Assembly: GCA_963701265.1 (NCBI GenBank)
Contig: OY969581.1
Location: forward strand, 2,108,001-2,172,000
Direction: 5' to 3'
DNA length: 64,000 nt
Source: VRUE01 sp963701265
GTDB taxonomy: Bacteria > Actinomycetota > Thermoleophilia > Solirubrobacterales > 70-9
Shown here piece after piece: positions 33,765 to 41,775 of the stretch; position 1 is the stretch's first letter; every line of letters starts with the position of its first letter. The notes below the pieces were generated by a model. It was not told where the DNA came from, did not search any database, and worked only from the letters and a program-made list of their open reading frames with translations. The position numbers were made by a program, and so were the translations under genes.

Positions 33765-35272
33765 GCGATCAGCGAGCGGCCGGTCATCGGCGCCGGCTGC
33801 GGAATTCCGAGGAGCTCGAGGACGGTGGGAGCGACGTCGGCGAGGATGCCGCCCTCGCGCAGCGTCAGTCCATCGGCGGTGACGACCAGCGGCACCGGGT
33901 TGAGCGAGTGCGCGGTATTGGGCGAGCCGTCGGGCTCGAGCATGTGGTCGCAGTTGCCGTGGTCGGCGGTGACGATGCAGGCGCCGCCCTTTGCGGTGAC
34001 CGCCTCGACCACGTCGCCGAGGCAGCCGTCGACCTCCTCGACCGCGGCGACCGCGGCCGGAATCACACCGGTGTGGCCGACCATGTCGGGATTGGCGAAG
34101 TTGATGATGCCGAAGCGGTAGTCGCCCTCGCGCCAGTGCGAGACGAAGGTGTCGGCGGCGGCGCGGGCGCTCATCTCGGGCTTGTGGTCGTAGGTCGGCA
34201 CGTCGCGCGGCGATTCGACCAGGTGGCGCTCCTCCCCCTCCCACTCCTGCTCGCGGCCGCCGTTGAAGAAGTAGGTGACGTGGGCGTACTTCTCGGTCTC
34301 GGCGACGTGCAGCTGTCGCCCGCCGGCCTCCGAGACGACCTCGGCCAGGGTCGTCTGCGGCCGCGCCTCGGGGAAGGCGACCGGGTAGGGCCAGTCCTTG
34401 CGGTAGGAAGTCATCGTGGTCAGGTCGAGCAGCGGGCCGCCGGCGCGGGGGAACTCCTCGAAGCCCGGTTCGGCGAGGGCACGCGTCATCTCCCGCGCCC
34501 GGTCGGGACGGAAGTTGATGAAGATCCCGATGTCGCCCTCGGCAACGCCGTCGTAGTCGCCGATCACTGTCGGCTTGACGAACTCGTCGGTCTCCTCGCG
34601 CTCATACGAAGCGGCAATCGCCTCCTCGGAGCCGGCCGCGCGCAGGCCCTCGGCATGGACAATTGCGTCGTAGGCGAGCTTGATCCGCTCCCAGCGGGTG
34701 TCGCGGTCCATCGCGTAGTAGCGGCCGCTGACCGTGGCGACGCGGCCGGCCTGCCGCAACCAGCGCTCAAGCTCGTGCACGTAGCCCTTGCCGCCGTGGG
34801 GCAAGGTGTCGCGGCCGTCGGTGAAAGCGTGGAAGACGACGTCTGGGACGCCCTCTTGGGAGGCGAGCTCGATCGTCGCCTCGATGTGCTCCCAGCCCGA
34901 GTGCACGCCCCCGTCGGAGACGAGCCCGAGCAGGTGCAGGCGCCCGCGTGGGCTGTTGCGGGCTCGCTCGCAGGCGCCCAGCAACGCCTCGTCGTCGAAG
35001 AAACTTCCATCCGCAATCGAGTCGTCGATCCGGGCCAGGTCCTGCTTGACGATCGCGCCGGCACCAAGGTTGAGGTGGCCGACCTCGGAGTTGCCCATCT
35101 GCCCGTCAGGAAGACCGACATCGCGGCCCTGGGCGGAGAGCTGCGTATGCGGGAAGCCCTGCCAGAGGCGGTCGAAGACCGGTGTCTCGGCGAGCGAGAT
35201 CGCGTTGCCGAGCCCGGGCTCGGCGAGCCCCCAGCCGTCCAAAATCACGAGCGCCAGCGAGGGAACCGTCAA
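33761..35272 (-). CDS. gpmI: 2,3-bisphosphoglycerate-independent phosphoglycerate mutase
   Basis: A 503-residue alkaline-phosphatase-superfamily mutase with VILDGWG at the start, the phospho-serine in MGNSEVGH (about residues 59-66), FTDGRDT, RPDRAREM, and the C-terminal metal sites NPDMVGHTG and TADHGNCD. It interconverts 3- and 2-phosphoglycerate using two manganese ions. The start is TTG, supported by GGGGGAG just upstream. It follows tpiA after a hairpin-bearing 58-bp gap. Confidence 0.95.
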   Translation of the reverse strand: MTVPSLALVILDGWGLAEPGLGNAISLAETPVFDRLWQGFPHTQLSAQGRDVGLPDGQMGNSEVGHLNLGAGAIVKQDLARIDDSIADGSFFDDEALLGACERARNSPRGRLHLLGLVSDGGVHSGWEHIEATIELASQEGVPDVVFHAFTDGRDTLPHGGKGYVHELERWLRQAGRVATVSGRYYAMDRDTRWERIKLAYDAIVHAEGLRAAGSEEAIAASYEREETDEFVKPTVIGDYDGVAEGDIGIFINFRPDRAREMTRALAEPGFEEFPRAGGPLLDLTTMTSYRKDWPYPVAFPEARPQTTLAEVVSEAGGRQLHVAETEKYAHVTYFFNGGREQEWEGEERHLVESPRDVPTYDHKPEMSARAAADTFVSHWREGDYRFGIINFANPDMVGHTGVIPAAVAAVEEVDGCLGDVVEAVTAKGGACIVTADHGNCDHMLEPDGSPNTAHSLNPVPLVVTADGLTLREGGILADVAPTVLELLGIPQPAPMTGRSLIA

Positions 35273-35281
35273 CGCTCCCCC

Positions 35282-35328
35282 TTCCGGTGGTCCTTATGCA
35301 CGCCCTGGGTGCAAAAAGCGCACCGGAA
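35282..35328. terminator. Intercistronic hairpin (20-nt arms, 7-nt loop) between tpiA and gpmI
   Basis: Arms 35282-35301 and 35309-35328 are complementary at 16 of 20 positions around the loop GCCCTGG. It starts 2 bp after the tpiA stop on the minus strand. It probably attenuates or processes the glycolytic transcript before gpmI. One arm shares 14 bp (TTCCGGTGCGCTTT) with the hairpin at 12808-12854. Confidence 0.65.
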
Positions 35329-35330
35329 GC

Positions 35331-36080
35331 TCATGCGGCGTTCACTATTGCGGCGAAGTCTGCCGGGTCGAGGCTGGCGCCGCCGACCAGGGCGCCGTCG
35401 ATGTCGGGCTGGCCGAGCAGCTCGGCGGCGTTGCCGGGCTTGACCGAGCCGCCGTAGAGGATCCGCACGTCATCGGCGGGGGCGCCACGCTCGCGCAGCA
35501 CGTCGCGGATGAAGGCGCAGACATCCTGGGCCTGCTCGGGCGTCGCCGTGCGACCGGTGCCGATCGCCCAGATCGGCTCGTAGGCAATCACCACCGCGCC
35601 CAGCTTGGACCCCTCGACCGCGGCGAGATCGGCCTGCAGCTGGCGCTCCAGCACCGCCTCGGTCTGTTCGGCGTCGCGCGCCTCCTCGCTCTCGCCGATG
35701 CAGAGGATCGGCTCCAGCTCGGCAGCGAGCGCGGCCGGGACCTTGCGGGCCAGAGCCTCGTCGGTCTCGGCGAAGAACTGACGGCGCTCGGAGTGACCGA
35801 GGACCACCGCCTCGACGTCGAGCTCGACCAGCATCGAGGCCGAGACCTCGCCGGTGAAGGCGCCCGAGTCCTCCTCGTGCATGTTCTGCGCGGCGACCTT
35901 GACCGCGGTGCCGTAGCGGCGCTCGACCACGGCGGTCAGCGCCGTGAACGGCGGGCAGATCACCACGTCACTCTGCGTTGCCGCGATCTGCGGCAGCAGC
36001 GCGTCGACGAACTCACCCGCCTCGGCGACGGTCTTGTGCATCTTCCAGTTGGCGGCGATGTACGGGGTTCGGTCAGGCAT
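35331..36080 (-). CDS. tpiA: Triosephosphate isomerase
   Basis: A 249-residue TIM barrel with ANWKMHKT (catalytic Lys) near the start, LGHSERR (catalytic His), AYEPIWAIGTG (catalytic Glu and loop 6) and YGGSVKP phosphate-binding loop. It interconverts dihydroxyacetone phosphate and glyceraldehyde 3-phosphate. The ATG at 36080 overlaps the end of pgk by 8 bp, so translation is coupled. Confidence 0.97.
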   Translation of the reverse strand: MPDRTPYIAANWKMHKTVAEAGEFVDALLPQIAATQSDVVICPPFTALTAVVERRYGTAVKVAAQNMHEEDSGAFTGEVSASMLVELDVEAVVLGHSERRQFFAETDEALARKVPAALAAELEPILCIGESEEARDAEQTEAVLERQLQADLAAVEGSKLGAVVIAYEPIWAIGTGRTATPEQAQDVCAFIRDVLRERGAPADDVRILYGGSVKPGNAAELLGQPDIDGALVGGASLDPADFAAIVNAA

Positions 36081-37260
36081 CGCGCAGGGCCTCCACGCCG
36101 GGCAGCTTCTTTCCCTCCAAGAGCTCCAAGGATGCTCCTCCTCCGGTTGAGAGCCAGTCGACTCTGTCGGCAAGACCGAACTGCTGCAGGGCGGCGACCG
36201 AGTCGCCACCGCCGATCACGGTCGTTCCCGGCGCCTCCGCGACCGCCTCGGCGACCGCGCGCGTGCCGGCGGCGAAGGGCGCCAGCTCGAAGGCGCCCAT
36301 CGGGCCGTTCCAGAGCACGGTGCCGGCCGCGGCGATCCGCTCGGCGTAGGCGGCGGCGCTGCGCGGGCCGATGTCGAGGCCCATCCAGCCATCGGGCACC
36401 TCGACGCCCTCGCTCGCGCGCACCTGCGTCGCAGCGTCGAACGCCTCGCCGAGCACGAGGTCGTCCGGCAGGCGCAGCTCGCAATCGGAGCCCTCGGCCT
36501 GCTCCAAGGCCTTGCCCGCCAGCTCCACACCCTCCTCCTCGACCAGCGAGTTGCCGGTGGCGATGCCCTGGGCGCGGAAGAAGCTGAAGCACATCGCGCC
36601 GCCAATCAGAATCTCGTCGGCGATCTCGAGGAAGCGGTCGATCACGCCGACCTTGTCGGTCACCTTGGCGCCGCCGAGGACGACGACCAGTGGCCGCGCC
36701 GGCGACTCGGTCACCCGGGTCAGTTCGGTCAGCTCCTGCTCGAGCAGGAGCCCGGCGTAGCCCGGCAGCAAGGCGGCGACGCCAGCGGTGCTGGCGTGGG
36801 CGCGGTGGGCGGCGCCGAAGGCGTCGTTGACGTAGAGGTCGGCGAGCTCGGCGAGCTGAGCTGCCAGGGCGGGATCGTTCTCGGTCTCCCCCCGCTCGTA
36901 ACGCACGTTCTCGAGCAGCATCACGTCCTGGGAACCGAGACCCTCGGCCATCGCCTTGACCTCGCCACCGACGACCGCGGGGGCCTGCTGCACCGGCGCA
37001 CCGAGCAGCTCGGCGAGGTGCTCGCCGACGGGCTTCATCGAGAGCTCCGCGACGACCTCGCCCTTCGGCCGCCCGAGGTGCGAGACCAGCACCAGCGAGG
37101 CGCCGCGCTCGCGCAGCGACTCAATCGTCGGCAGCGCCGCCCGGATGCGGGTGTCGTCGGCAACCCGGCCGCCATCCAGCGGCACGTTGAAGTCGACCCG
37201 GACCAGAACTCGCTTGCCCGCCACCTCGGCGTCGCGCACGCTGGCCTTGGCGAAGCTCAT
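36073..37260 (-). CDS. pgk: Phosphoglycerate kinase
   Basis: A 395-residue two-domain kinase: RVDFNVPLDGG at the N-terminus (substrate loop), VSHLGRPKGE, LVVVLGGAKVTDKVGVI in the nucleotide domain, and GGGDSV near the C-terminus. It makes ATP from 1,3-bisphosphoglycerate. It lies 22 bp after gap and overlaps tpiA. Confidence 0.97.
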   Translation of the reverse strand: MSFAKASVRDAEVAGKRVLVRVDFNVPLDGGRVADDTRIRAALPTIESLRERGASLVLVSHLGRPKGEVVAELSMKPVGEHLAELLGAPVQQAPAVVGGEVKAMAEGLGSQDVMLLENVRYERGETENDPALAAQLAELADLYVNDAFGAAHRAHASTAGVAALLPGYAGLLLEQELTELTRVTESPARPLVVVLGGAKVTDKVGVIDRFLEIADEILIGGAMCFSFFRAQGIATGNSLVEEEGVELAGKALEQAEGSDCELRLPDDLVLGEAFDAATQVRASEGVEVPDGWMGLDIGPRSAAAYAERIAAAGTVLWNGPMGAFELAPFAAGTRAVAEAVAEAPGTTVIGGGDSVAALQQFGLADRVDWLSTGGGASLELLEGKKLPGVEALRDA

Positions 37261-37282
37261 GATCGTGTCCGCGTCGTTGTGG

Positions 37283-38287
37283 TCAGAGGACCTTGCCGGC
37301 CAGCTCGACGCAGCGGTTGGAATAACCCCACTCGTTGTCGTACCAGGAGACCGCCTTGATCAGCTTGCCGTCGCCGATCGCCATCGTCTGGCCGGCGTCG
37401 AAGATCGAGGAGTGCGGGTCCCCGACGATGTCGGTGGAGACGATCTCGTCCTCGGTGTAGCTGAGGATCCCCTTCAGCGGGCCCTCCGCCGCCTCCTTGA
37501 TCGCAGCGTTGACGGCAGCCGGATCGGTCGGTCGGGAAGGGGTGAAGACGAGGTCGACGACAGAGCCGGTGATCACCGGGGCCCGCACCGCCAGTCCGTT
37601 GAGCTTGCCGTTCAGCTCCGGCAGGACGAGGCCGACCGCCTTTGCCGCGCCGGTCGTGGTCGGGATCAGGTTGACGGCGGCGGCACGCGCCCGGCGCAGG
37701 TCCTTGTGCGGCATGTCCTGCAGGCGCTGGTCGGAGGTGTAGGCGTGGATCGTCGTCATCAGGCCGTGCTCGATGCCGAAGGAGTCGTTCAGCACCTTCG
37801 CGAACGGGGCCAGGCAGTTGGTCGTGCAGGAGGCGTTGGAGATGACGTGGTGGTTGTCGCGGTCGTAGTCGCTGTCGAAGTTGACGCCGAGGGCGACGGT
37901 CACGTCGGGCTCCTTGGCGGGCGCCGAGATGATCACCTTCTTGGCGCCAGCGGCAAGGTGCTTGGCGGCGTCGTCGCGGGCGGTGAAGAAGCCGGTCGAC
38001 TCGATCACCACGTCGACGCCGAGGTCGCCCCAGGGCAGCGCCCCCGGATCGCGCTCGGAAAGCACCTTGAGCGGCTTGCCGTCGACCGAGATCGTGTCGC
38101 CTTCGACGCCTACCTCGCCCGGGAAGCGGCCCACGCTCGAGTCGTACTTGAGCAGGTGGGCGAGCGTCTCCGGATCGGTCAGGTCGTTGACCGCGACGAA
38201 CTCGAGGTCGGCCCCGGCCGCCTGCGCAGCCCGGAAGACGTTGCGGCCAATCCGCCCGAAACCGTTGATGCCGACCTTCACAGCCAT
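37283..38287 (-). CDS. gap: Glyceraldehyde-3-phosphate dehydrogenase (type I)
   Basis: A 334-residue NAD-dependent enzyme: INGFGRIGR at the nucleotide site, catalytic Cys154 in SNASCTTN, catalytic His in TIHAYTSDQ, and the C-terminal WYDNEWGYSNR. Good ribosome site (GGAGGG) before the ATG. First gene of gap-pgk-tpiA-gpmI-tgt. In many actinobacteria it follows whiA; here a VOC gene lies upstream. Confidence 0.97.
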   Translation of the reverse strand: MAVKVGINGFGRIGRNVFRAAQAAGADLEFVAVNDLTDPETLAHLLKYDSSVGRFPGEVGVEGDTISVDGKPLKVLSERDPGALPWGDLGVDVVIESTGFFTARDDAAKHLAAGAKKVIISAPAKEPDVTVALGVNFDSDYDRDNHHVISNASCTTNCLAPFAKVLNDSFGIEHGLMTTIHAYTSDQRLQDMPHKDLRRARAAAVNLIPTTTGAAKAVGLVLPELNGKLNGLAVRAPVITGSVVDLVFTPSRPTDPAAVNAAIKEAAEGPLKGILSYTEDEIVSTDIVGDPHSSIFDAGQTMAIGDGKLIKAVSWYDNEWGYSNRCVELAGKVL

Positions 38288-38337
38288 TGAGTCAAACCCT
38301 CCTGGAGTCGTTTTGGGAGATGTGTCGATGTTATGGA

Positions 38338-38351
38338 CCGGCGTTCGCCGG
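38338..38351. terminator. Short GC hairpin after the VOC gene
   Basis: CCGGCG-TT-CGCCGG is a perfect 6-bp inverted repeat in the 78-bp gap between the VOC gene (ends 38366, minus) and gap. It is placed to end the VOC transcript. There is no T-run. Confidence 0.5.
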
Positions 38352-38365
38352 CCGCAGTCGTCCGC

Positions 38366-38728
38366 TTAGTCGGTACCGATCGTGATCTCGATCTCGTACC
38401 CGTCCGGGTCCTTGAGGAACGCCGAGTAGGAGCCGGAGCCGTAGGACCGTCGTTCGCCCGGCTCGGAAACGCTGACGCCGCCGGCGTTCATGCCCTTTTC
38501 CCAGGCCGCCTTGACGGCGACGATGCCGAGGCCGGAAAAGCTGAGCAGCCCGAAGCCCGCCTTGGGCTCATGGTGGGATGAGATGAAGAAGACCGGTTTG
38601 GCAATGCCCCAGCCGACGGTTTCGTCCTCCTCGAAGTGGCGCCGCCAGCCAAGGGGCGCGAGCAGCGAGTCGTAGAACGACGCGCTCCGCTCGAGGTCGG
38701 ATACCTCCAGTAGAACGTGATGCAGCAT
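38366..38728 (-). CDS. VOC-superfamily (glyoxalase/dioxygenase-like) protein
   Basis: A 120-residue protein with two beta-alpha-beta-beta-beta units: HHVLLEVSDLERSASFYDSLLAPLGW at the start is diagnostic, and FLKDPDGYEIEI closes it (Glu in a typical metal position). Members include glyoxalase I, dioxygenases and drug-binding proteins; the substrate is not evident. It lies 30 bp downstream of the ABC permease stop. Confidence 0.85.
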   Translation of the reverse strand: MLHHVLLEVSDLERSASFYDSLLAPLGWRRHFEEDETVGWGIAKPVFFISSHHEPKAGFGLLSFSGLGIVAVKAAWEKGMNAGGVSVSEPGERRSYGSGSYSAFLKDPDGYEIEITIGTD

Positions 38729-38758
38729 TCGGACAGGGAGGCTATAGGGGCGGGCGGA

Positions 38759-39532
38759 TCAGCCGCCGCGCGGTGTCCAGCGGAAAAAGCGGATTGCCAG
38801 CAGCAGGCCGGCGACGCCCCAGATCGCGACCACGGCGAGGTTCCCCCAATCGACGCCGGAACCGCTGCCGCTGGGCATGTAGGCGGCGAAGAAAGCCTCG
38901 AAGAAATCGCGCACCGGGAAGTGGTTGGCGAAGTTGACGACGCCATCGGGAAGCTCGTCTTCGGGGATGAAGACGCCGGAGAGGAAGTAGAGCGGCAGCA
39001 GCAGCGCGTTGACGATCGGCGCGGCGGCGTCCTGTGAGGGAATCGCCGCGGTCAGGGCGATGCCGAGACAGCAGAAGGCGGCGCTGCCGACGGCGAGCAC
39101 GATGACCAGCTCGGGCAGCTGCCCCCAGGGAATCGCAACGCCGTAGAGGACGCGGCCAATCGCCGCGATCAGTGCCAGCATCATCAGGGCGACGACGATC
39201 GAGTTGCCGACGCGACCGGCGATGAAGACCCAGGCCGGCATCGGCGTGCCCCGGCCCCGCTTCAGCCGGCCGTCCTCGCGGGCGATCACCAGCGACATCG
39301 CCAGCGACTGCATCGTCGCCGAGATCACCGCGACGGTGATGATCGCCGGCACGTAGTAGGCCGTGGTCTCGATCCCTCCGTGCACCTCGATCGTCTGGTC
39401 GCCGAAGACCGTGGCGAAGATCAGCAGCAGGATGACCGGGAAGCCGACGGTGAAGAAGACCGCGGCAGGATTGCGCCAGAAGGCCTTCTGGTCGTAGCGA
39501 AACTGGTGGGCGACAAGGCCAAGCGCCCTCAC
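38759..39532 (-). CDS. ABC-2 type transporter permease
   Basis: A 257-residue membrane protein with six hydrophobic segments. The pattern of the ABC-2 drug/polysaccharide exporters is clear: N-terminal RYDQKAFWRNPAAVFFTVGFPVI, and LLPLYFLSGVFIPEDELP before the last helices. The start overlaps the ATPase stop (ATGA). Exported substrate unknown. Confidence 0.88.
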   Translation of the reverse strand: MRALGLVAHQFRYDQKAFWRNPAAVFFTVGFPVILLLIFATVFGDQTIEVHGGIETTAYYVPAIITVAVISATMQSLAMSLVIAREDGRLKRGRGTPMPAWVFIAGRVGNSIVVALMMLALIAAIGRVLYGVAIPWGQLPELVIVLAVGSAAFCCLGIALTAAIPSQDAAAPIVNALLLPLYFLSGVFIPEDELPDGVVNFANHFPVRDFFEAFFAAYMPSGSGSGVDWGNLAVVAIWGVAGLLLAIRFFRWTPRGG

Positions 39533-40395
39533 TGGTCCTCCTCCCCGGCCTCCGCGGTGAGCGAGAGGTAGACGTCCTCGAGGCTGGGGCGGGTCACTTC
39601 GAGGCCCTCCAGCTCCAGGCCCTGTTGCAGGGCCCGCTCGGTCAGCTGATGCAAATCGGCGACTGGGGTGATCGTGCTGACGGAAATCTCCTCGCCGTCC
39701 AGCTGGTAGCTGATCGTCGTCGGCAGCCGGTCCCGATCGCCGAGGTCCTCGGGCGTCCCGGCGGCGACGATCTCGCCGCCCGCGATGACCATCACCCGGT
39801 CGGCCAGCCGCTGCGCCTCGTCCATGTAGTGGGTGGTGAGGAAGACGGTCTTGCCGAGGTCGCGCAGGCCGGCGATCGTCTCCCAGGCCTGGCGCCGGGC
39901 CGAGGGGTCGAAACCGGTGGTCGGCTCGTCGAGGAAGAGCAGCTCGGGGTCGCCGATCAGGGCCATGCCAACGTCGAGGCGGCGCTGCTGGCCGCCGGAG
40001 AGGCTGCGGGCGCGGTCGTCCGCCTTGCCGGCGAGGCCGACCAGCTCGATCACCTCGTCGACCGGGCGCGGCGCCCGGTAGTAGCCGGCGTAGAGGCCTA
40101 GTGACTCGCGCACCGTCAGATAGGGATCGAGCCGGCAGCTCTGCAGGACGATGCCGATCCGCTCGCGCCAGGCGCGGCCGCCGCGCTGCGGGTCGGTGCC
40201 CAGAACCGAGACCTCTCCCCCGCTGCGCTTTCGGTACCCCTCGAGGATCTCGACCGTCGTCGTCTTGCCGGCGCCGTTGGGCCCAAGAAAGGCGAAGACC
40301 TCGCCCGCCTGCACCTCGAGATCGATCCCACGCACGGCCTCAAAATCGCCATAGCTCTTGCGCAAGCCGCGGATGGAGATGACGGGGTCGGGCAA
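39529..40395 (-). CDS. ABC transporter ATP-binding protein (drug/lipid exporter type)
   Basis: A 288-residue ATPase: Walker A GPNGAGKTT (about residues 39-47), signature LSGGQQRR, Walker B LLFLDEPT, followed by TTGFDPSARR, then a C-terminal domain of about 70 residues usual in DrrA/CcmA-like exporters. It pairs with the overlapping permease gene. The cloverleaf elements begin 29 bp upstream of its start. Confidence 0.93.
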   Translation of the reverse strand: MPDPVISIRGLRKSYGDFEAVRGIDLEVQAGEVFAFLGPNGAGKTTTVEILEGYRKRSGGEVSVLGTDPQRGGRAWRERIGIVLQSCRLDPYLTVRESLGLYAGYYRAPRPVDEVIELVGLAGKADDRARSLSGGQQRRLDVGMALIGDPELLFLDEPTTGFDPSARRQAWETIAGLRDLGKTVFLTTHYMDEAQRLADRVMVIAGGEIVAAGTPEDLGDRDRLPTTISYQLDGEEISVSTITPVADLHQLTERALQQGLELEGLEVTRPSLEDVYLSLTAEAGEEDQ

Positions 40396-40423
40396 AGCGG
40401 GGCGATTCTATGGTTGTGGGTGA

Positions 40424-40574
40424 GGAGGACCCGGTTGCGTCCTGGGGCGAATTGATATCGCACGCGCCTACGGCGCTTAGCGACAATCTGAGAGCGCGGC
40501 TTCGCCGCGCCTCGAATTACGAGTGCGGCGGCTGCCTTCGGCAACATTCGCCCCAGGACGCAACCGGGTCCTCC
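40424..40574 (+). repeat. Cloverleaf element copy 1 (29-bp stem, three internal hairpins)
   Basis: Perfect 29-bp inverted arms (40424-40452 and 40546-40574) enclose a 93-nt core. The core folds into hairpin A (40458-40483, two-tier), hairpin B (40494-40510, GCGCGGC-TTC-GCCGCGC) and hairpin C (40531-40545). It carries the linker ACGAGTGC between B and C. Copy 2 at 40675-40831 has a homologous core in the opposite orientation. It does not look coding. It may be a structured RNA or a mobile palindromic element. Confidence 0.85.
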
Positions 40575-40674
40575 ACTCGGCAACGCATAGAAGCACCGAG
40601 GCTTCGAAATCCAGGCATCTCTGCGCGAAGCTTGGGTCCAATGTGAACTCGGGTTGGCATGGCTTCGGGTGATT

Positions 40675-40831
40675 GACGGGCGTCGGTGGGTGCTCGCGGG
40701 AATGTCGCCGCAGGCGGCCGCTGCACTCGTGGTTCTAAGCGCGGCGGAGCCGCGCTCCAACACAGTCGCAAAGCGCCCGCAAAGCGGGCGCGTGCGACAT
40801 CAATTCCCGCGAGCACCCACCGACGCCCGTC
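40675..40831 (-). repeat. Cloverleaf element copy 2 (inverse orientation)
   Basis: Perfect 29-bp inverted arms (40675-40703 and 40803-40831) enclose a 99-nt core. Read on the minus strand, the core aligns along its full length with copy 1, at about 80% over the last 45 nt. The stem of hairpin A is longer by 3 pairs, and a T-A pair in hairpin C is replaced by C-G. The arms differ from copy 1 at 12 of 29 positions, yet remain perfectly self-complementary. It lies just downstream of rapZ. The 100 bp between the copies hold no gene that I can see. Confidence 0.85.
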
Positions 40832-40848
40832 CCTTCACATTGACGCCG

Positions 40849-41775
40849 CTACTCAACCTCGGTATCGCGGTGCTTGAGATGAACCACGACGTCCTCTCGC
40901 CCCTCCAGCTCGCGACGAATCCGGTCGGCGACGGTGATCGAGCGGTGGCGGCCGCCGGTGCAGCCGACCGCGATCGTCAGGTGGCTCTTGCCCTCGGCCA
41001 CGTAGGCGGGGACGAGGAAGTCGAGCAGCGGCAGCAGGCGGCCGTAGAACTCGCCCGCCTGGGTGCCCGCCTCGACGTAGTCGCGCACCCGTTTGTCGAG
41101 CCCGGTCAGCGGCCGCAGGTCATCGACATAGTGCGGGTTGGGCAGGAAGCGGACGTCGAGGGTGAGGTCGGAGTCGTGCGGCGGCCCGTTCTTGAAGCCG
41201 AAGGTGAGCAGGGTCAGCGCCATCTTGCCGGTCTCGTGGTGGTCGAGCATGTCCTCGGCGATGCGCCGCCGCAGCATCGCCCCGGTCAGGTTGCCGGTGT
41301 CCATCACCACGTCGGCGCGCTCGCGCAGCGGCGCCAGCATCGCCCGCTCGGCGCGGATGCCGTCGACGATCCGCCCTTCCGGCGCCAGCGGGTGGCGGCG
41401 GCGGGTCTCCTTGTAGCGGTCGACCAGGGTCTCCTCGTCGGCCTCGAGAAAGAGGACGGTCGGTTTGAGGCCCTCGGCCTCGAGGTCGTCGAGCACCTGC
41501 AGCAGGTCATCGAAGTAGTCGCCGCCGCGCACGTCGGAGACGACCGCGGCGCACTCGACCCCGCTGCCCTCGTGGCGGAAGAGCTCGCCGAGGCTGCCGA
41601 TCATCCGCGGCGGCAGGTTGTCGACGCAGAAGTAGCCGCCGTCCTCGAAGGCGGCGATCGCTTCCGACTTGCCCGCGCCGGAGTGGCCGGTGATGACGAC
41701 CAGCTCGACCTCGCGGCCGGGAGCCGCGCCGTCGCCCTCAGCGTCCAGTTTCGCTGCTTCTCCTGCGCTCGCCAT
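40849..41775 (-). CDS. rapZ: RNase adapter / nucleotide-binding protein RapZ (YvcJ)
   Basis: A 308-residue protein: Walker A GHSGAGKS (about 30-37) in the N-terminal kinase-like domain, YFCVDNLPP, and the C-terminal phosphosugar-binding signature GCTGGRHRS. In E. coli RapZ controls glmZ decay and so cell-wall precursor synthesis; in actinobacteria its role is less clear. The start overlaps the uvrC stop (TGATG). yvcK and whiA, which usually follow, are not found in this window. Confidence 0.93.
   Translation of the reverse strand: MASAGEAAKLDAEGDGAAPGREVELVVITGHSGAGKSEAIAAFEDGGYFCVDNLPPRMIGSLGELFRHEGSGVECAAVVSDVRGGDYFDDLLQVLDDLEAEGLKPTVLFLEADEETLVDRYKETRRRHPLAPEGRIVDGIRAERAMLAPLRERADVVMDTGNLTGAMLRRRIAEDMLDHHETGKMALTLLTFGFKNGPPHDSDLTLDVRFLPNPHYVDDLRPLTGLDKRVRDYVEAGTQAGEFYGRLLPLLDFLVPAYVAEGKSHLTIAVGCTGGRHRSITVADRIRRELEGREDVVVHLKHRDTEVE

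Noticed and set aside
40396..40848. Possible small protein genes in the gap that holds the cloverleaf elements
   Set aside because: The open frames there arise from the palindromes and have no ribosome site or consistent codon pattern; the structure-preserving substitutions argue for non-coding elements.
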